DNA from: Nitrospirota bacterium
Lineage (GTDB): Bacteria > Nitrospirota > Nitrospiria > Nitrospirales > Nitrospiraceae
Length of the DNA: 64,000 nucleotides
Direction of reading: 5' to 3'
Assembly: GCA_016219645.1 (NCBI GenBank)
Contig: JACRLR010000067.1
Span: 62,001-126,000, forward strand
Shown: piece after piece, positions 8,457 through 19,152 of the stretch
How the letters are laid out: each line of letters opens with the position of its first letter
How positions within the stretch are numbered: the stretch's first letter is position 1
The notes under the pieces: model-generated
The model's input: only the letters and a program-made list of their open reading frames with translations
Database searches by the model: none
What the model was told of the DNA's origin: nothing
Made by a program: the position numbers and the translations under genes

Positions 8457-8972
8457 TCAGTTCAACGAACTGATCAATCGTCCCAGCGCTTTCTTTGCCA
8501 AGGTATAATTGGGATTGAGCGCCAGCGCTTTCTTATAGGAATCGATGGCTTCGGTCCATTGGCCCTTGCGCTCATAGACCCGACCGAGATTGAGATGGGG
8601 GAAGGCCGGGCTCTCGTAGCGTCTCGCCTGTAGGGCTTTCTGAAACCAAAGAATCGCTTCGTCCAATTCACCCTTCTCGATGAGATAGGCTCCGATGTCG
8701 TTATAGGGATTGCCGAAGTCCGGGTCCTGCACGATGGCTTTGTGACATTCCTCAATCGCATCATCGAGCCGTCCCATGAAGCTGTAGGTCCATCCGAGGA
8801 AGGTATAGGCCTCGGCGGTGGGATGAGTCTCAATCGATTTTTTGTAGAGTGTAACGGCTTCCTCCAACTCGCCCTTCATCTGCCGCTCGTAGGCCTGCTG
8901 AAAGAGTTGCCAGGCCTCGCGTTTGTCTTCTTCACGGCCTTCGCCTTGAACGAGAAAATCTTGAACATCCAT
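8457..8972 (-). CDS. Tetratricopeptide-repeat protein
   Basis: A 171-residue cytosolic protein of about four TPR units: GELEEAVTLYKKSIETHP, GRLDDAIEECHKAIVQDP, GELDEAILWFQKALQARR and GQWTEAIDSYKKALALNP. TPRs mediate protein-protein contacts; no other domain is present, so the partner cannot be told. The start ATG abuts a repeat element (8976-9186) and has no clear ribosome-binding site. The receiver-like gene follows 111 bases or less downstream on the same strand, hinting at a shared signalling role. Confidence 0.85.
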   Translation of the reverse strand: MDVQDFLVQGEGREEDKREAWQLFQQAYERQMKGELEEAVTLYKKSIETHPTAEAYTFLGWTYSFMGRLDDAIEECHKAIVQDPDFGNPYNDIGAYLIEKGELDEAILWFQKALQARRYESPAFPHLNLGRVYERKGQWTEAIDSYKKALALNPNYTLAKKALGRLISSLN

Positions 8973-8975
8973 AGT

Positions 8976-9186
8976 GCGGCTTCTGAAAAATGCCTCCAGC
9001 GGCGTTCTCGGTCGTGCGAACTCCTCAACGTACCAATCGAGACTCTTGGAGAGTCGGACGCACTGGAGGGGTTTTTCCGTTCGCCAAGATTCAGTGTACG
9101 GGCGAACGGCCCCACGAAGTGCGGTCGGTACCTCCTCCGGGTTCGCACTCCCTGCGGCCTTTCTGGAGACATTTTTGAGAAGCCGC
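8976..9186. repeat. MITE-like element with TGAAAAA/TTTTTGA ends
   Basis: The ends GCGGCTTCTGAAAAATG (8976-8992) and CATTTTTGAGAAGCCGC (9170-9186) pair over 17 bases, apart from the same single mismatch seen in the other copies. The interior shares CCAGCGGCGTTCTCGG and CTGCGGCCTT with the element at 19921. It carries no coding potential and sits between two minus-strand genes. Confidence 0.8.
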
Positions 9187-9200
9187 AGGGAGTTTGTTTG

Positions 9201-10001
9201 CTATTCGTTCTTCAACTTCTTCTTAATGAGCTCCGCCCCATAGCGTCCGGAGAGCAGCATTGAGCCGAAGGCTGGGCCCATGCGCGGGGTACCATGCACT
9301 GCTGCGACGGCCAATCCAATCACGAAGCAATTGGGGTACACCTCGCCGGTATGATTCATGACATCTTCTTCCGAGCGCGAGACCCACATGGCGCCATTGC
9401 CGGGAACGGCGGTGTACAGATTGCGTTTGTGCAACAGATTGACCACAACCGCATCGTGGCCTGTGGCGTCAACGACGATCTTGCTTTCGAGGCCGATCGG
9501 GTCGACGTGAATGAGGTCGTGGCCGGCCATTTCTGCAGTCGTGTTGTTCACGACGACCCCTTCAAGGACTCCGTCTCGACGGAGAATAAGATCGACGACG
9601 CGCGTGAGGTTCAGTACCTTGGCGCCGCCGTGATAGGCCGCGGCTACGAGGGCGCCGGTGGCATGCGGCGGATCGACCATGTACATCCCGTCACAGTCCT
9701 TGATCTTTTTGCACGGTACCCCGATCTCTTCGAGAATCTTGTGAGCGGGGGCACAGATCGTCGCTTTGTTCATGAGATATCCGCCATGCCAGAACCCTCC
9801 GCCCAGCGCGAGGCTCTGTTCGACGATAACGGTGCGAAAGCCCATGTCCGCCAGATCATGGGCACAGATCAGGCCGGAAGGCCCTGCCCCTACGATGATG
9901 ACATCGCTCTCGATGAGCTGATCGAACTCTTTGTAGTATTCGCGCGCGATCTGCCTGGTAATGTCGCGTTCTCTTAATGGAGCTGGTTTGGGCTTGTTCA
10001 T
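9201..10001 (-). CDS. thi4: Thi4-family thiazole synthase (ADP-thiazole)
   Basis: Makes the ADP-thiazole precursor of thiamine from NAD and glycine. It has an FAD-type Rossmann motif, VIIVGAGPSGLICAHDLA, then EQSLALGGGFWHGG, IHVDPIGLESKIVVDATGHDA and a C-terminal GPAFGSMLLSGRYGAEL. The position corresponding to the yeast suicide Cys (just before the M/V-D-P motif) is occupied here by His, as in the methanogen enzyme that uses sulfide catalytically; this is my hand alignment. ATG 10001 is chosen; the longer frame to 10070 runs into a repeat element. The length of 267 residues is usual. It pairs functionally with thiC 260 bases upstream. Confidence 0.93.
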   Translation of the reverse strand: MNKPKPAPLRERDITRQIAREYYKEFDQLIESDVIIVGAGPSGLICAHDLADMGFRTVIVEQSLALGGGFWHGGYLMNKATICAPAHKILEEIGVPCKKIKDCDGMYMVDPPHATGALVAAAYHGGAKVLNLTRVVDLILRRDGVLEGVVVNNTTAEMAGHDLIHVDPIGLESKIVVDATGHDAVVVNLLHKRNLYTAVPGNGAMWVSRSEEDVMNHTGEVYPNCFVIGLAVAAVHGTPRMGPAFGSMLLSGRYGAELIKKKLKNE

Positions 10002-10020
10002 ACCGTATTCTCCGTTCAAC

Positions 10021-10252
10021 GGATACTGAAAACGACCACTTTTCTCACCCGCCCAACCCCGGCGCGCCAAGACTCGCCGTTCCGCGGCTTCGTTCTCGGC
10101 TCGTCGAAATCCTCACCGGGGACCCGGCCACCTCACCACTCGGCGGCGCGCACAGACGTGGTGCTCCTTATTCGTCGCACCGTGCGCCCCAGAGGGTACG
10201 CCTCCGGTTTCGACTCCCCTCGGGCCTTGTTGGATGACCGTTTTGAGCGTCC
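10021..10252. repeat. MITE-like element between thiC and thi4
   Basis: Ends GGATACTGAAAACG (10021-10034) and CGTTTTGAGCGTCC (10239-10252) pair with three mismatches. The interior has the family block CACCCGCCCAACCCCGGCGCGCC and the words GGCCTTGTTGGATGAC. It separates thiC from thi4, both minus strand, and may interrupt or attenuate their co-transcription. Confidence 0.75.
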
Positions 10253-10261
10253 TCGCTCGCT

Positions 10262-12367
<2,106 letters not shown>

Positions 12368-12539
12368 TTCGACGGTGGATCGTATCGCCCGCCCATCTCG
12401 TTGTCAACGGGGTATTGGACCTATCGTAGGTGAACCGACCGAACTATCGAGGGGTAGGACTTCCTTTCAGGGCCGCTTCATTGATTGTCGGGGTACCCTA
12501 ACGTAGAATGATGCCAGACGCCATTTTCCTGAGGAACGA

Positions 12540-13643
12540 ATGCCGATAGTCTCGACACTTCCCAAACCGATCACGGACTACCAGCGATTGTCTGCGGAGG
12601 AACTGTTCCGCCGGACGGCTGAAGCGAAACGCCTGTTGGGTGAGAGGGTTATGATCCTCGGTCATAACTATCAACGGGATGAAGTCATCGAACATGCCGA
12701 TTTTCGCGGGGACTCTCTCCTCCTCTCAAAGCTGGCAGCCGAGCGATCAGAGCGGCCCTACATCGTTTTTTGCGGCGTGCATTTCATGGCCGAGACGGCA
12801 GATATCCTGAGCCGCTCCAAACAAACGGTCATCCTTCCGGACATGGCCGCAGGCTGTTCTATGGCAGACATGGCGGCCATCGAGCAGGTCGATCACTGCT
12901 GGGAAACCCTGGGACGGATTCTCCCGGTGGAAGAGACGGTCATGCCGGCGGTCTACGTCAACTCTGCCGCGGTACTGAAAGCTTTTTGCGGCGAACACGG
13001 AGGGATTACCTGTACCTCATCCAACGCCAAGGCGGTGATTGACTGGTCTTGGGCAAGGAGGGAGAAGATCCTCTTTTTCCCGGACGAGCATCTGGGCCGC
13101 AATACGGCGAACAAGATGGGTCTGGCTAAAGAAGAGATGATTGTCTGGGACCCCTTTCAACTCAATGGGGGCAATACGCGCGGAGCGATCCAGCGGGCCA
13201 AGTTGATTCTCTGGAAAGGTCACTGCAGTGTTCACCAGATGTTCCAGCCGGTCCACGTGGACAACTTCCGGAAGCAATATCCGGAGGGGAAAGTCATCGT
13301 TCATCCTGAATGTCATGAAGATGTCGTCAACAAGGCGGACCTTTCCGGTTCGACGGAGTTCATCATCAAGACTGTGACGGCAGCTCCAGTCGGTACGGCC
13401 TGGGCGGTTGGGACAGAACTCAATCTCGTCAACCGTCTCAAGCGTGACCTGACCGATAAGAAAGTCTTTTTCCTGTCGTCTACTGTCTGCCAGTGCGCGA
13501 CGATGTTCCGGATTGATGGAGCCCATCTCTGTTGGGCGATGGAGAACCTTGTCGACGGCCATGTCGTGAACCACATCGTCGTTCCGGACGATGAGAAACA
13601 TTGGGCCAGGGTTGCGCTGGACCGCATGATGTCCGTCAGTTAG
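12540..13643 (+). CDS. nadA: Quinolinate synthase
   Basis: Condenses iminoaspartate with dihydroxyacetone phosphate to quinolinate in de novo NAD synthesis, using a [4Fe-4S] cluster. Family motifs seen: MILGHNYQRDEVIEHADFRGDS near the N-terminus, VFCGVHFMAETADIL, LPDMAAGCSMADM, GITCTSSNA, VHPECHEDVV and a late STVCQCATMFRI. Cysteines in the CGVHF, HPEC and CQC segments fit the cluster ligands. At 367 residues it is of the longer NadA type. GAGGAA precedes the ATG. Its stop codon abuts a repeat element, so it is probably monocistronic. Confidence 0.96.
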   Translation: MPIVSTLPKPITDYQRLSAEELFRRTAEAKRLLGERVMILGHNYQRDEVIEHADFRGDSLLLSKLAAERSERPYIVFCGVHFMAETADILSRSKQTVILPDMAAGCSMADMAAIEQVDHCWETLGRILPVEETVMPAVYVNSAAVLKAFCGEHGGITCTSSNAKAVIDWSWARREKILFFPDEHLGRNTANKMGLAKEEMIVWDPFQLNGGNTRGAIQRAKLILWKGHCSVHQMFQPVHVDNFRKQYPEGKVIVHPECHEDVVNKADLSGSTEFIIKTVTAAPVGTAWAVGTELNLVNRLKRDLTDKKVFFLSSTVCQCATMFRIDGAHLCWAMENLVDGHVVNHIVVPDDEKHWARVALDRMMSVS

Positions 13644-13854
13644 CAGGATCGTGAAAAACGGCTTAATTCCACCCGCCCAGCCCCGGCGCGCCGTGACGCG
13701 CCCTTTCCCGGGCATCGTTCTCGTGTCGCTCCCATGCTCAACGTACCGCTCGGGATAGAGCTGTTCTGACTGCTCGGGGCGGGCGGGTGTGAAGGGTACG
13801 CCTCGCATATTCGCTCGCTGCGGCCTTGCTGGAAGACGTTTTTGACGATCCTGC
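13643..13854. repeat. MITE-like element after nadA
   Basis: GCAGGATCGTGAAAAACG (13643-13660) and CGTTTTTGACGATCCTGC (13837-13854) pair over 18 bases with only the family-typical mismatch. It begins on the last base of the nadA stop codon. The interior has CACCCGCCCAGCCCCGGCGCGCC and a pair of inverted CTCGGG/CCCGAG words. The remaining stretch to 13951 holds the ileS leader, with no obvious promoter. Confidence 0.85.
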
Positions 13855-13951
13855 ATCAAGGCTAAGGGCTGGTGCCTCGCCTGTCATTCCGGTATATTCC
13901 TACCCTTGATCCAATCACATTCTAAGATTTCCGTGAGAGACCAGACAGGTC

Positions 13952-16765
13952 ATGGATTATAAGGCTACGCTCAATCTTCCCAAGACCGATTTCCCCATGA
14001 AGGCGAACCTTCCGCAACGGGAGCCTGAGCTCCTGGCCTTGTGGGAGCGTGAAGGCTTGTACGAACAGATTCAGGCAGCGGGGAAAGGCAAACCTCGGTA
14101 CATCTTGCACGATGGACCGCCTTATGCGAATGGCCGCATCCATATCGGCCACGCGTTGAACAAGATCCTCAAGGACATCATCATCAAGTCGAAGACGATG
14201 GCGGGCTACCAGGTGCCTTATGTGCCAGGGTGGGACTGCCACGGCCTTCCGATCGAACATCAAGTCCTCAAAGAACTCGGCGACAAGAAGAAGACGCTCG
14301 ATACTCCGGCCATCCGCCACCTCTGTCGGGAGTATGCGGAGAAGTACGTCAAGATTCAGCGGGAAGAATTCAAGCGGCTCGGTATCTTGGGCGATTGGCA
14401 GAACCCCTATCTCACGATGAATCCCGGTTATGAGGCGACGATCATCCGTGAATTCGGGAAATTCGTGGAGCGGGGAGGCGTCTATAAGGGGCTGAAGCCC
14501 GTGCTCTGGTGCACGGCAGATCAAACAGCTCTTGCTGAGGCGGAGGTGGAATACGACGATCACACCTCTCCTTCAATCTATGTGAAGTTTCCGTTGGTCA
14601 CGTCGCCCACGGTGCTCAGCAAGACCTTCCCTGGCATTTCGTTCCCTGCCGGCATCAAGTCGGTCTCCGTCGTGATTTGGACGACGACGCCTTGGACTCT
14701 CCCGGCCAATCAAGCGGTCTGCCTCCATGGCGAGATCAATTATGCATTCGTCCAGGTCGGTGACGAAGTATTGATCGTTGCGGAGAAGCTTCTGGAGAGC
14801 GTAACGAAGGTCTGCAAGCTCGATGGGGCTCGCCTGTTCGGAGTGAAAAAGGGAAAAGAGGGGTTTGAGGGGATGGAGACGCAACGACCCCTGACCACCG
14901 GTTTATCGCCTATTCTGCTTGGGGATTTTGTGACCCTCGACCAGGGTACCGGCTGTGTCCACATTGCCCCTGGTCACGGCATGGAAGACTACATCCTCGT
15001 TCTTGAGCACAATGCCAAGGCTACGCCAGGGGAACGGTTGGAAATTCTGGCGCCGGTCGACAACGCCGGGCGGTTTACTGACGTGGTGAAAGAGTTTGCC
15101 GGCCAGCACGTGTTGAAGGCAAACCCAAAGATTGTGGAGTTTCTACAGGCCAACGGGCGATTGTTGGGCCAAGGGTCGTTGAACCACTCCTATCCGCACT
15201 GCTGGCGCTGCAAGAATCCTGTCATCTTCCGTGCGACAGAACAGTGGTTCGTGTCGATGGAGACGAATGAGCTTCGGAAAGAAGCTCTGGCAGAGATCGA
15301 TCGAGTCCGCTGGATTCCGGCCTACGGTCGGGATCGAATCAATGGGATGATCCAGAACCGCCCAGATTGGTGTCTGTCGCGTCAGCGTGTGTGGGGCGTA
15401 CCGATTCCCGGTTTCACCTGCGTCGGGTGCCGGTCTGTGCTGGTTGATACGACCGTGATCGAACACCTTGCGACGATGCTCGAGTCTAGAGGCGCCGATA
15501 TGTGGTTTGAGCAGTCGACTGCCGACCTGTTGCCCGGAGGCACGACCTGTTCGACGTGCGGCGGAACGGTATTCGAGAAAGAGCGAGACATTCTCGACGT
15601 GTGGTTCGAGTCGGGCGTCAGCTACGCTGCTGTCTTGAAAGAACGGAAATGGTGGCCGGCCGATCTCTACCTAGAAGGATCGGATCAACATCGGGGCTGG
15701 TTCCACAGCGCCTTGTTGGCCGGTGTCGTCACGGATCATCGCGCGCCATACGAGGCGGTCCTGACTCACGGTTTTGTTCTCGACGGGCAGGGGAAGAAGA
15801 TGTCCAAGTCGGCCGGGAATGTCGTCGCGCCGCAGGATGTGATCAAACAATCGGGTGCAGAAATTCTGCGTTTGTGGGTCTCGGCGCAGGATTATCGCGA
15901 TGACCTCAGGATTTCTCCTGAAATCCTGACCCATATGATCGAGGCCTATCGAAAGATTCGGAACACCGCTCGTTTTCTGTTGAGCAATCTATACGACTTT
16001 GATCCTGAAAAAGACCGAATCCCGCACGAGCAGCTGCCTGAGTTGGATCGTTGGGCTCTGCATCGGCTCAGCGAGCTGATCCTTCGGGTTCGGAAGTCCT
16101 ATGAGGATTTTGAATTCCACACGATTTTCCACGCCCTCAACAACTTCTGTTCAGTAGATCTGAGCGCGGTCTACCTCGATATCCTGAAGGATCGTCTCTA
16201 CACGTTCCGAGCAGATTCACCCTTGCGTCGAGGATCGCAGACGGTACTCTTCGAGATCGTCGTTGCCATGACGAAGCTGGTGGCGCCGGTGCTGAGCTTT
16301 ACGGCCGAGGAGATCTGGCGGACGTTGGTGACGCAGGTGGGCGGACGTCTCGGAGTGAGCAGCGTTCATCTGAGCGAATTTCCTGAGGTCCAACCCCGAT
16401 GGCAGGATACCGCGCTGGCTCAGCGATGGGAACGGTTATTGGCCTATCGTACCCAGGTGCAAGGTGTGTTGGAGGGAAGCCGGCGTGATAAGACTATTGG
16501 ATCTTCGTTGGAGGCGACGGTGCGTCTTCAAGCCGATGCCGACACCTACGAGTTCCTTGATCCCTACCGGAAGGACCTGACCACGCTCTTTATCGTCTCG
16601 CAGGTCGCACTGGTCGCCAGCAGTGAGGGGAAAGTCCCTCTGGTGATTACGGCGACAGGGTCTTCATTCGGAAAATGCGAGCGCTGTTGGAACTATCGTG
16701 AGGCGGTGGGGAAAAGCACGACCTTTCCGACCCTCTGCGATCGTTGCATTGAGGCGGTGCAGTGA
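13952..16765 (+). CDS. ileS: Isoleucyl-tRNA synthetase
   Basis: Charges tRNA-Ile in the cytosol. The 937-residue protein shows the class I signature HIGHALNKIL near residue 64 and KMSKSAGN near 614, the editing domain between them (TTTPWTLPANQA, GTGCVHIAPGHG), the anticodon-binding domain, and a C-terminal zinc finger with paired CERCW and CDRC cysteines. Length and zinc finger match the bacterial type I enzyme. It is followed by lspA with a one-base TGATG overlap, a common ileS-lspA operon arrangement. Confidence 0.98.
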   Translation: MDYKATLNLPKTDFPMKANLPQREPELLALWEREGLYEQIQAAGKGKPRYILHDGPPYANGRIHIGHALNKILKDIIIKSKTMAGYQVPYVPGWDCHGLPIEHQVLKELGDKKKTLDTPAIRHLCREYAEKYVKIQREEFKRLGILGDWQNPYLTMNPGYEATIIREFGKFVERGGVYKGLKPVLWCTADQTALAEAEVEYDDHTSPSIYVKFPLVTSPTVLSKTFPGISFPAGIKSVSVVIWTTTPWTLPANQAVCLHGEINYAFVQVGDEVLIVAEKLLESVTKVCKLDGARLFGVKKGKEGFEGMETQRPLTTGLSPILLGDFVTLDQGTGCVHIAPGHGMEDYILVLEHNAKATPGERLEILAPVDNAGRFTDVVKEFAGQHVLKANPKIVEFLQANGRLLGQGSLNHSYPHCWRCKNPVIFRATEQWFVSMETNELRKEALAEIDRVRWIPAYGRDRINGMIQNRPDWCLSRQRVWGVPIPGFTCVGCRSVLVDTTVIEHLATMLESRGADMWFEQSTADLLPGGTTCSTCGGTVFEKERDILDVWFESGVSYAAVLKERKWWPADLYLEGSDQHRGWFHSALLAGVVTDHRAPYEAVLTHGFVLDGQGKKMSKSAGNVVAPQDVIKQSGAEILRLWVSAQDYRDDLRISPEILTHMIEAYRKIRNTARFLLSNLYDFDPEKDRIPHEQLPELDRWALHRLSELILRVRKSYEDFEFHTIFHALNNFCSVDLSAVYLDILKDRLYTFRADSPLRRGSQTVLFEIVVAMTKLVAPVLSFTAEEIWRTLVTQVGGRLGVSSVHLSEFPEVQPRWQDTALAQRWERLLAYRTQVQGVLEGSRRDKTIGSSLEATVRLQADADTYEFLDPYRKDLTTLFIVSQVALVASSEGKVPLVITATGSSFGKCERCWNYREAVGKSTTFPTLCDRCIEAVQ

Positions 16766-17286
16766 TGAGCGGTCCCGTTCGCTATCTGCTCTTGGCGCTG
16801 CTCAGTGGGGTGATCGTCGCGATCGATCAGGCAACGAAGCTGTCCATCATGCAGTCGATGCGACTGAACGAATCCATTCCGATTATCCCCAATCTCTTCA
16901 GCCTGACCTATATCCGCAACCCCGGTGCGGCATTTGGGTTGCTGGCCGGCAGCAGCGATGCCTTTCGCATGGTGTTCTTTGGGATCACGTCGCTTTTTGC
17001 TCTGGCCCTACTGGGAACGATCCTCTTCCGGCTCCCGCAGAAAGATTGGAAGGGGCAGCTCAGTATTGCCGGGATCCTTGGAGGGGCGATCGGGAACCTG
17101 ATCGATCGGTTACGATATGGCGAGGTGATCGATTTTCTCGATGTCTATGTGGATACATACCATTGGCCGGCCTTCAACGTTGCCGATTCTGCAATCAGCG
17201 TGGGGGTGGTCTTCTTGATCATCCACTTTGCCTTTGAGAAGAAGGATGTGCCGCTCGCCACCCATGAATCTCCCCCAGCTTCCTAG
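16765..17286 (+). CDS. lspA: Lipoprotein signal peptidase (SPase II)
   Basis: Inner-membrane aspartyl peptidase that removes signal peptides from lipoproteins. It has four hydrophobic segments and the catalytic motifs GNLIDRLRYGEVIDFLDV and FNVADSAISVG, which supply the two active-site Asp residues. The ATG at 16765 overlaps the ileS stop (TGATG); a GTG at 16762 is the alternative. Substrates within this window probably include the lipoproteins at 2384, 19153 and 38365. The repeat element at 17286 starts on the last base of its stop codon. Confidence 0.96.
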   Translation: MSGPVRYLLLALLSGVIVAIDQATKLSIMQSMRLNESIPIIPNLFSLTYIRNPGAAFGLLAGSSDAFRMVFFGITSLFALALLGTILFRLPQKDWKGQLSIAGILGGAIGNLIDRLRYGEVIDFLDVYVDTYHWPAFNVADSAISVGVVFLIIHFAFEKKDVPLATHESPPAS

Positions 17287-17504
17287 CAGGATGCTGAAAA
17301 AGGAAGGAACGGGTAGCCTGGTCGTCCTCCTGCTCGCGGAACGCGCACGCTCAGAAGGTGCTCGTTCGACGCGCGCAATCGAGGAGCGACCAGGCCACCC
17401 TTTAGAGATAGTGTGAAAAACCGCTGCGGCCTTGCCTGCGGAACGGCGCGTCTTGGCGCGCCGGGGTTGGGTGGTGTGAAGTCTGGCCTTTTTGAGCATC
17501 CTGC
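17286..17504. repeat. MITE-like element with internal hairpin
   Basis: Terminal arms GCAGGATGCTGAAAAAGG (17286-17303) and CCTTTTTGAGCATCCTGC (17487-17504). The internal hairpin (17311-17400) has arms GGGTAGCCTGGTCGTCC and its near complement, around core CTCGCGGAACGCGCACG...CTCGTTCGACGCGCGCA. It is very similar to the element at 54-272, but its outer arms differ while still pairing with each other. Confidence 0.88.
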
Positions 17505-17529
17505 GGCTGGCCCGTTCTGCCACAGCCAG

Positions 17530-17799
17530 CTATGTCGAGAGGGTGATGATAAACCCGCCCTGCTCACGGAATTGCCGTTGCTGTTCGGAGGAAAACATCA
17601 CAAGCGGTTCGGTGTGGCAGAACTGACATTCCTTGACCGTCACCGGTACGTTGGCTTCCCCAATACTCGCCAAGTGTTTTTTGGCGAGTGTCAGTGCCGT
17701 CGCCTCATCTGTCGTCATCACGTCGAAATGCAACAGTCCCTTTGTCCCTCTGACCCAGGTGTCGAAGACATGTACCGTATCGGATTGAGATTGAGCCAT
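17530..17799 (-). CDS. DUF2024 family protein
   Basis: An 89-residue protein with the DUF2024 pattern: VHVFDTWVRGTKGLLHFDVM at the N-terminus, a central helix, then VKECQFCHTE and a final GGFIITL strand. The family is small, soluble and of unknown function. The CxxC pair in ECQFCH is conserved in family members as I recall them. The start at 17799 has AGGAGG about 8 bases upstream. It lies 14 bases after uppP and is probably co-transcribed with it. Confidence 0.8.
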   Translation of the reverse strand: MAQSQSDTVHVFDTWVRGTKGLLHFDVMTTDEATALTLAKKHLASIGEANVPVTVKECQFCHTEPLVMFSSEQQRQFREQGGFIITLST

Positions 17800-17813
17800 C
17801 GTGAGAAATCCTC

Positions 17814-18692
17814 CTAAAAGCCAAAGATGTAGAAGACGGCGATGCCCATCAGGATTCGGTAATAGGCAAAGGGCCTGAGCGTATGCTTTTTCACAAACGA
17901 GAGAAAGGCTGCGATCACGATCCACGCGACGACAAACGACACGACCATTCCGATCCCGAGTGCGAGGTAGTCGTCTTGTTGAAACACGTCCCTCGATTTC
18001 CACATCTGATAGCACGTCGCCGTGATCAGAGTCGGGAGTGCGAGGAAAAAAGAGTACTCTGTTGCGACTTTCCGGTCAAGCCCTACGAAGAGCCCTCCGA
18101 TGATCGTAGAACCGGACCGGGACATACCGGGGAGTAGTGAGGCACACTGGGCTACGCCGATCCAGAATGCCGACGCCAGGCTTACCTGTTCGAGTTGATG
18201 GATTCGCGCATGGTCTCGACGTGCTTCGACGGCGAGAATAATCAACCCACCGACGATTGAGGAGACGGCCACGGTTTGGGGTGTAAAGAGATGGCTTTTG
18301 ATCCAGCCGTGTGTGAGGAACCCGACCGCGGCTGCCGGTAAAAATGCGACTCCGAGACCGATGAGAAACCAAAAGTTCCGATGAGTCGCCCAGGAGGTCC
18401 GTAGGATGGTCAACCAGGGGGTCGTTCCACGTGTTCGGATCATGGTAGAGACGTTCTGCTGCTCTCGGGCAGCGAGTCCGATCATGGACAGGAGCTTGTG
18501 TCTTTCATAGGCGATGACGGCCAGGATGGCGCCAAGTTGGATCGAAATGTCAGCGCTGGCCGCGAGGTCGCCTTCGAACCCCAGGAAGTGGCCGACGAGG
18601 ATTAAGTGGCCGGTGGACGAGACTGGTAGGAATTCTGTCAGCCCTTCCACGATTCCCAAGATCGTGGCGAGACCAGGACCCCATTCGTTCAT
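17814..18692 (-). CDS. uppP: Undecaprenyl-diphosphatase
   Basis: BacA/UppP integral-membrane phosphatase that recycles undecaprenyl pyrophosphate for cell-wall and surface polysaccharide synthesis. The family motifs EGLTEFLPVSSTGHL near the N-terminus and PGMSRSGSTI in the second half are intact. About eight hydrophobic segments are present in 292 residues. The start at 18692 gives the standard N-terminus (ATILGIVEGLTEFLP). The DUF2024 gene follows on the same strand. Confidence 0.96.
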   Translation of the reverse strand: MNEWGPGLATILGIVEGLTEFLPVSSTGHLILVGHFLGFEGDLAASADISIQLGAILAVIAYERHKLLSMIGLAAREQQNVSTMIRTRGTTPWLTILRTSWATHRNFWFLIGLGVAFLPAAAVGFLTHGWIKSHLFTPQTVAVSSIVGGLIILAVEARRDHARIHQLEQVSLASAFWIGVAQCASLLPGMSRSGSTIIGGLFVGLDRKVATEYSFFLALPTLITATCYQMWKSRDVFQQDDYLALGIGMVVSFVVAWIVIAAFLSFVKKHTLRPFAYYRILMGIAVFYIFGF

Positions 18693-19152
18693 ACAAAGTC
18701 TTTCTGAGAGCAGTTCTGTTTAGCTTGCACTTCTTATGAACACTTCTGCGGCAATCCCGGGTGGTTGATTTAAGCGAGACGAGCGGGGCTGGCGGGAAAA
18801 GCGCGACTGGCAGGACAGGACTCACACGTCACGCGAGTCTCGCTCTTCGCGCTTGTCGCGCGCCGCGCCTTCGCCACGAACCGTCGTGAATCATGCGGGC
18901 TGGACGGCGAGTCTTAAGTATATTCACAAAGTGGGGACAGTCCGTCAAGCGGACAGATGATTCGCCGCACCCCCGCACGACGATCGGTGATCGCGGAGGA
19001 CCTCCAAATCTATTGACAAAAGGCCAGGCATGGCATACACCCAACGTTATACGTATGGGCATCGTATCGCCATTTCGTACCGATTACCCTGTCGGTCAAG
19101 AGCGGTGGCCTACGTGTGAGCAGATACCATGTTCCGGGGAGGGGAGGTTCGC
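18693..19152. other. Intergenic region with promoter
   Basis: No gene is credible here. Positions 18775-18865 are rich in degenerate GCGAGAC/GCGCGAC words in both orientations (GCGAGACGAGCGG...GCGAGTCTCGC), similar to 26170-26215. A sigma-70-like promoter for the lipoprotein gene is TTGACA (19013-19018), a 17-base spacer and TACACC (19036-19041), leaving a leader of about 105 bases. Confidence 0.5.
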
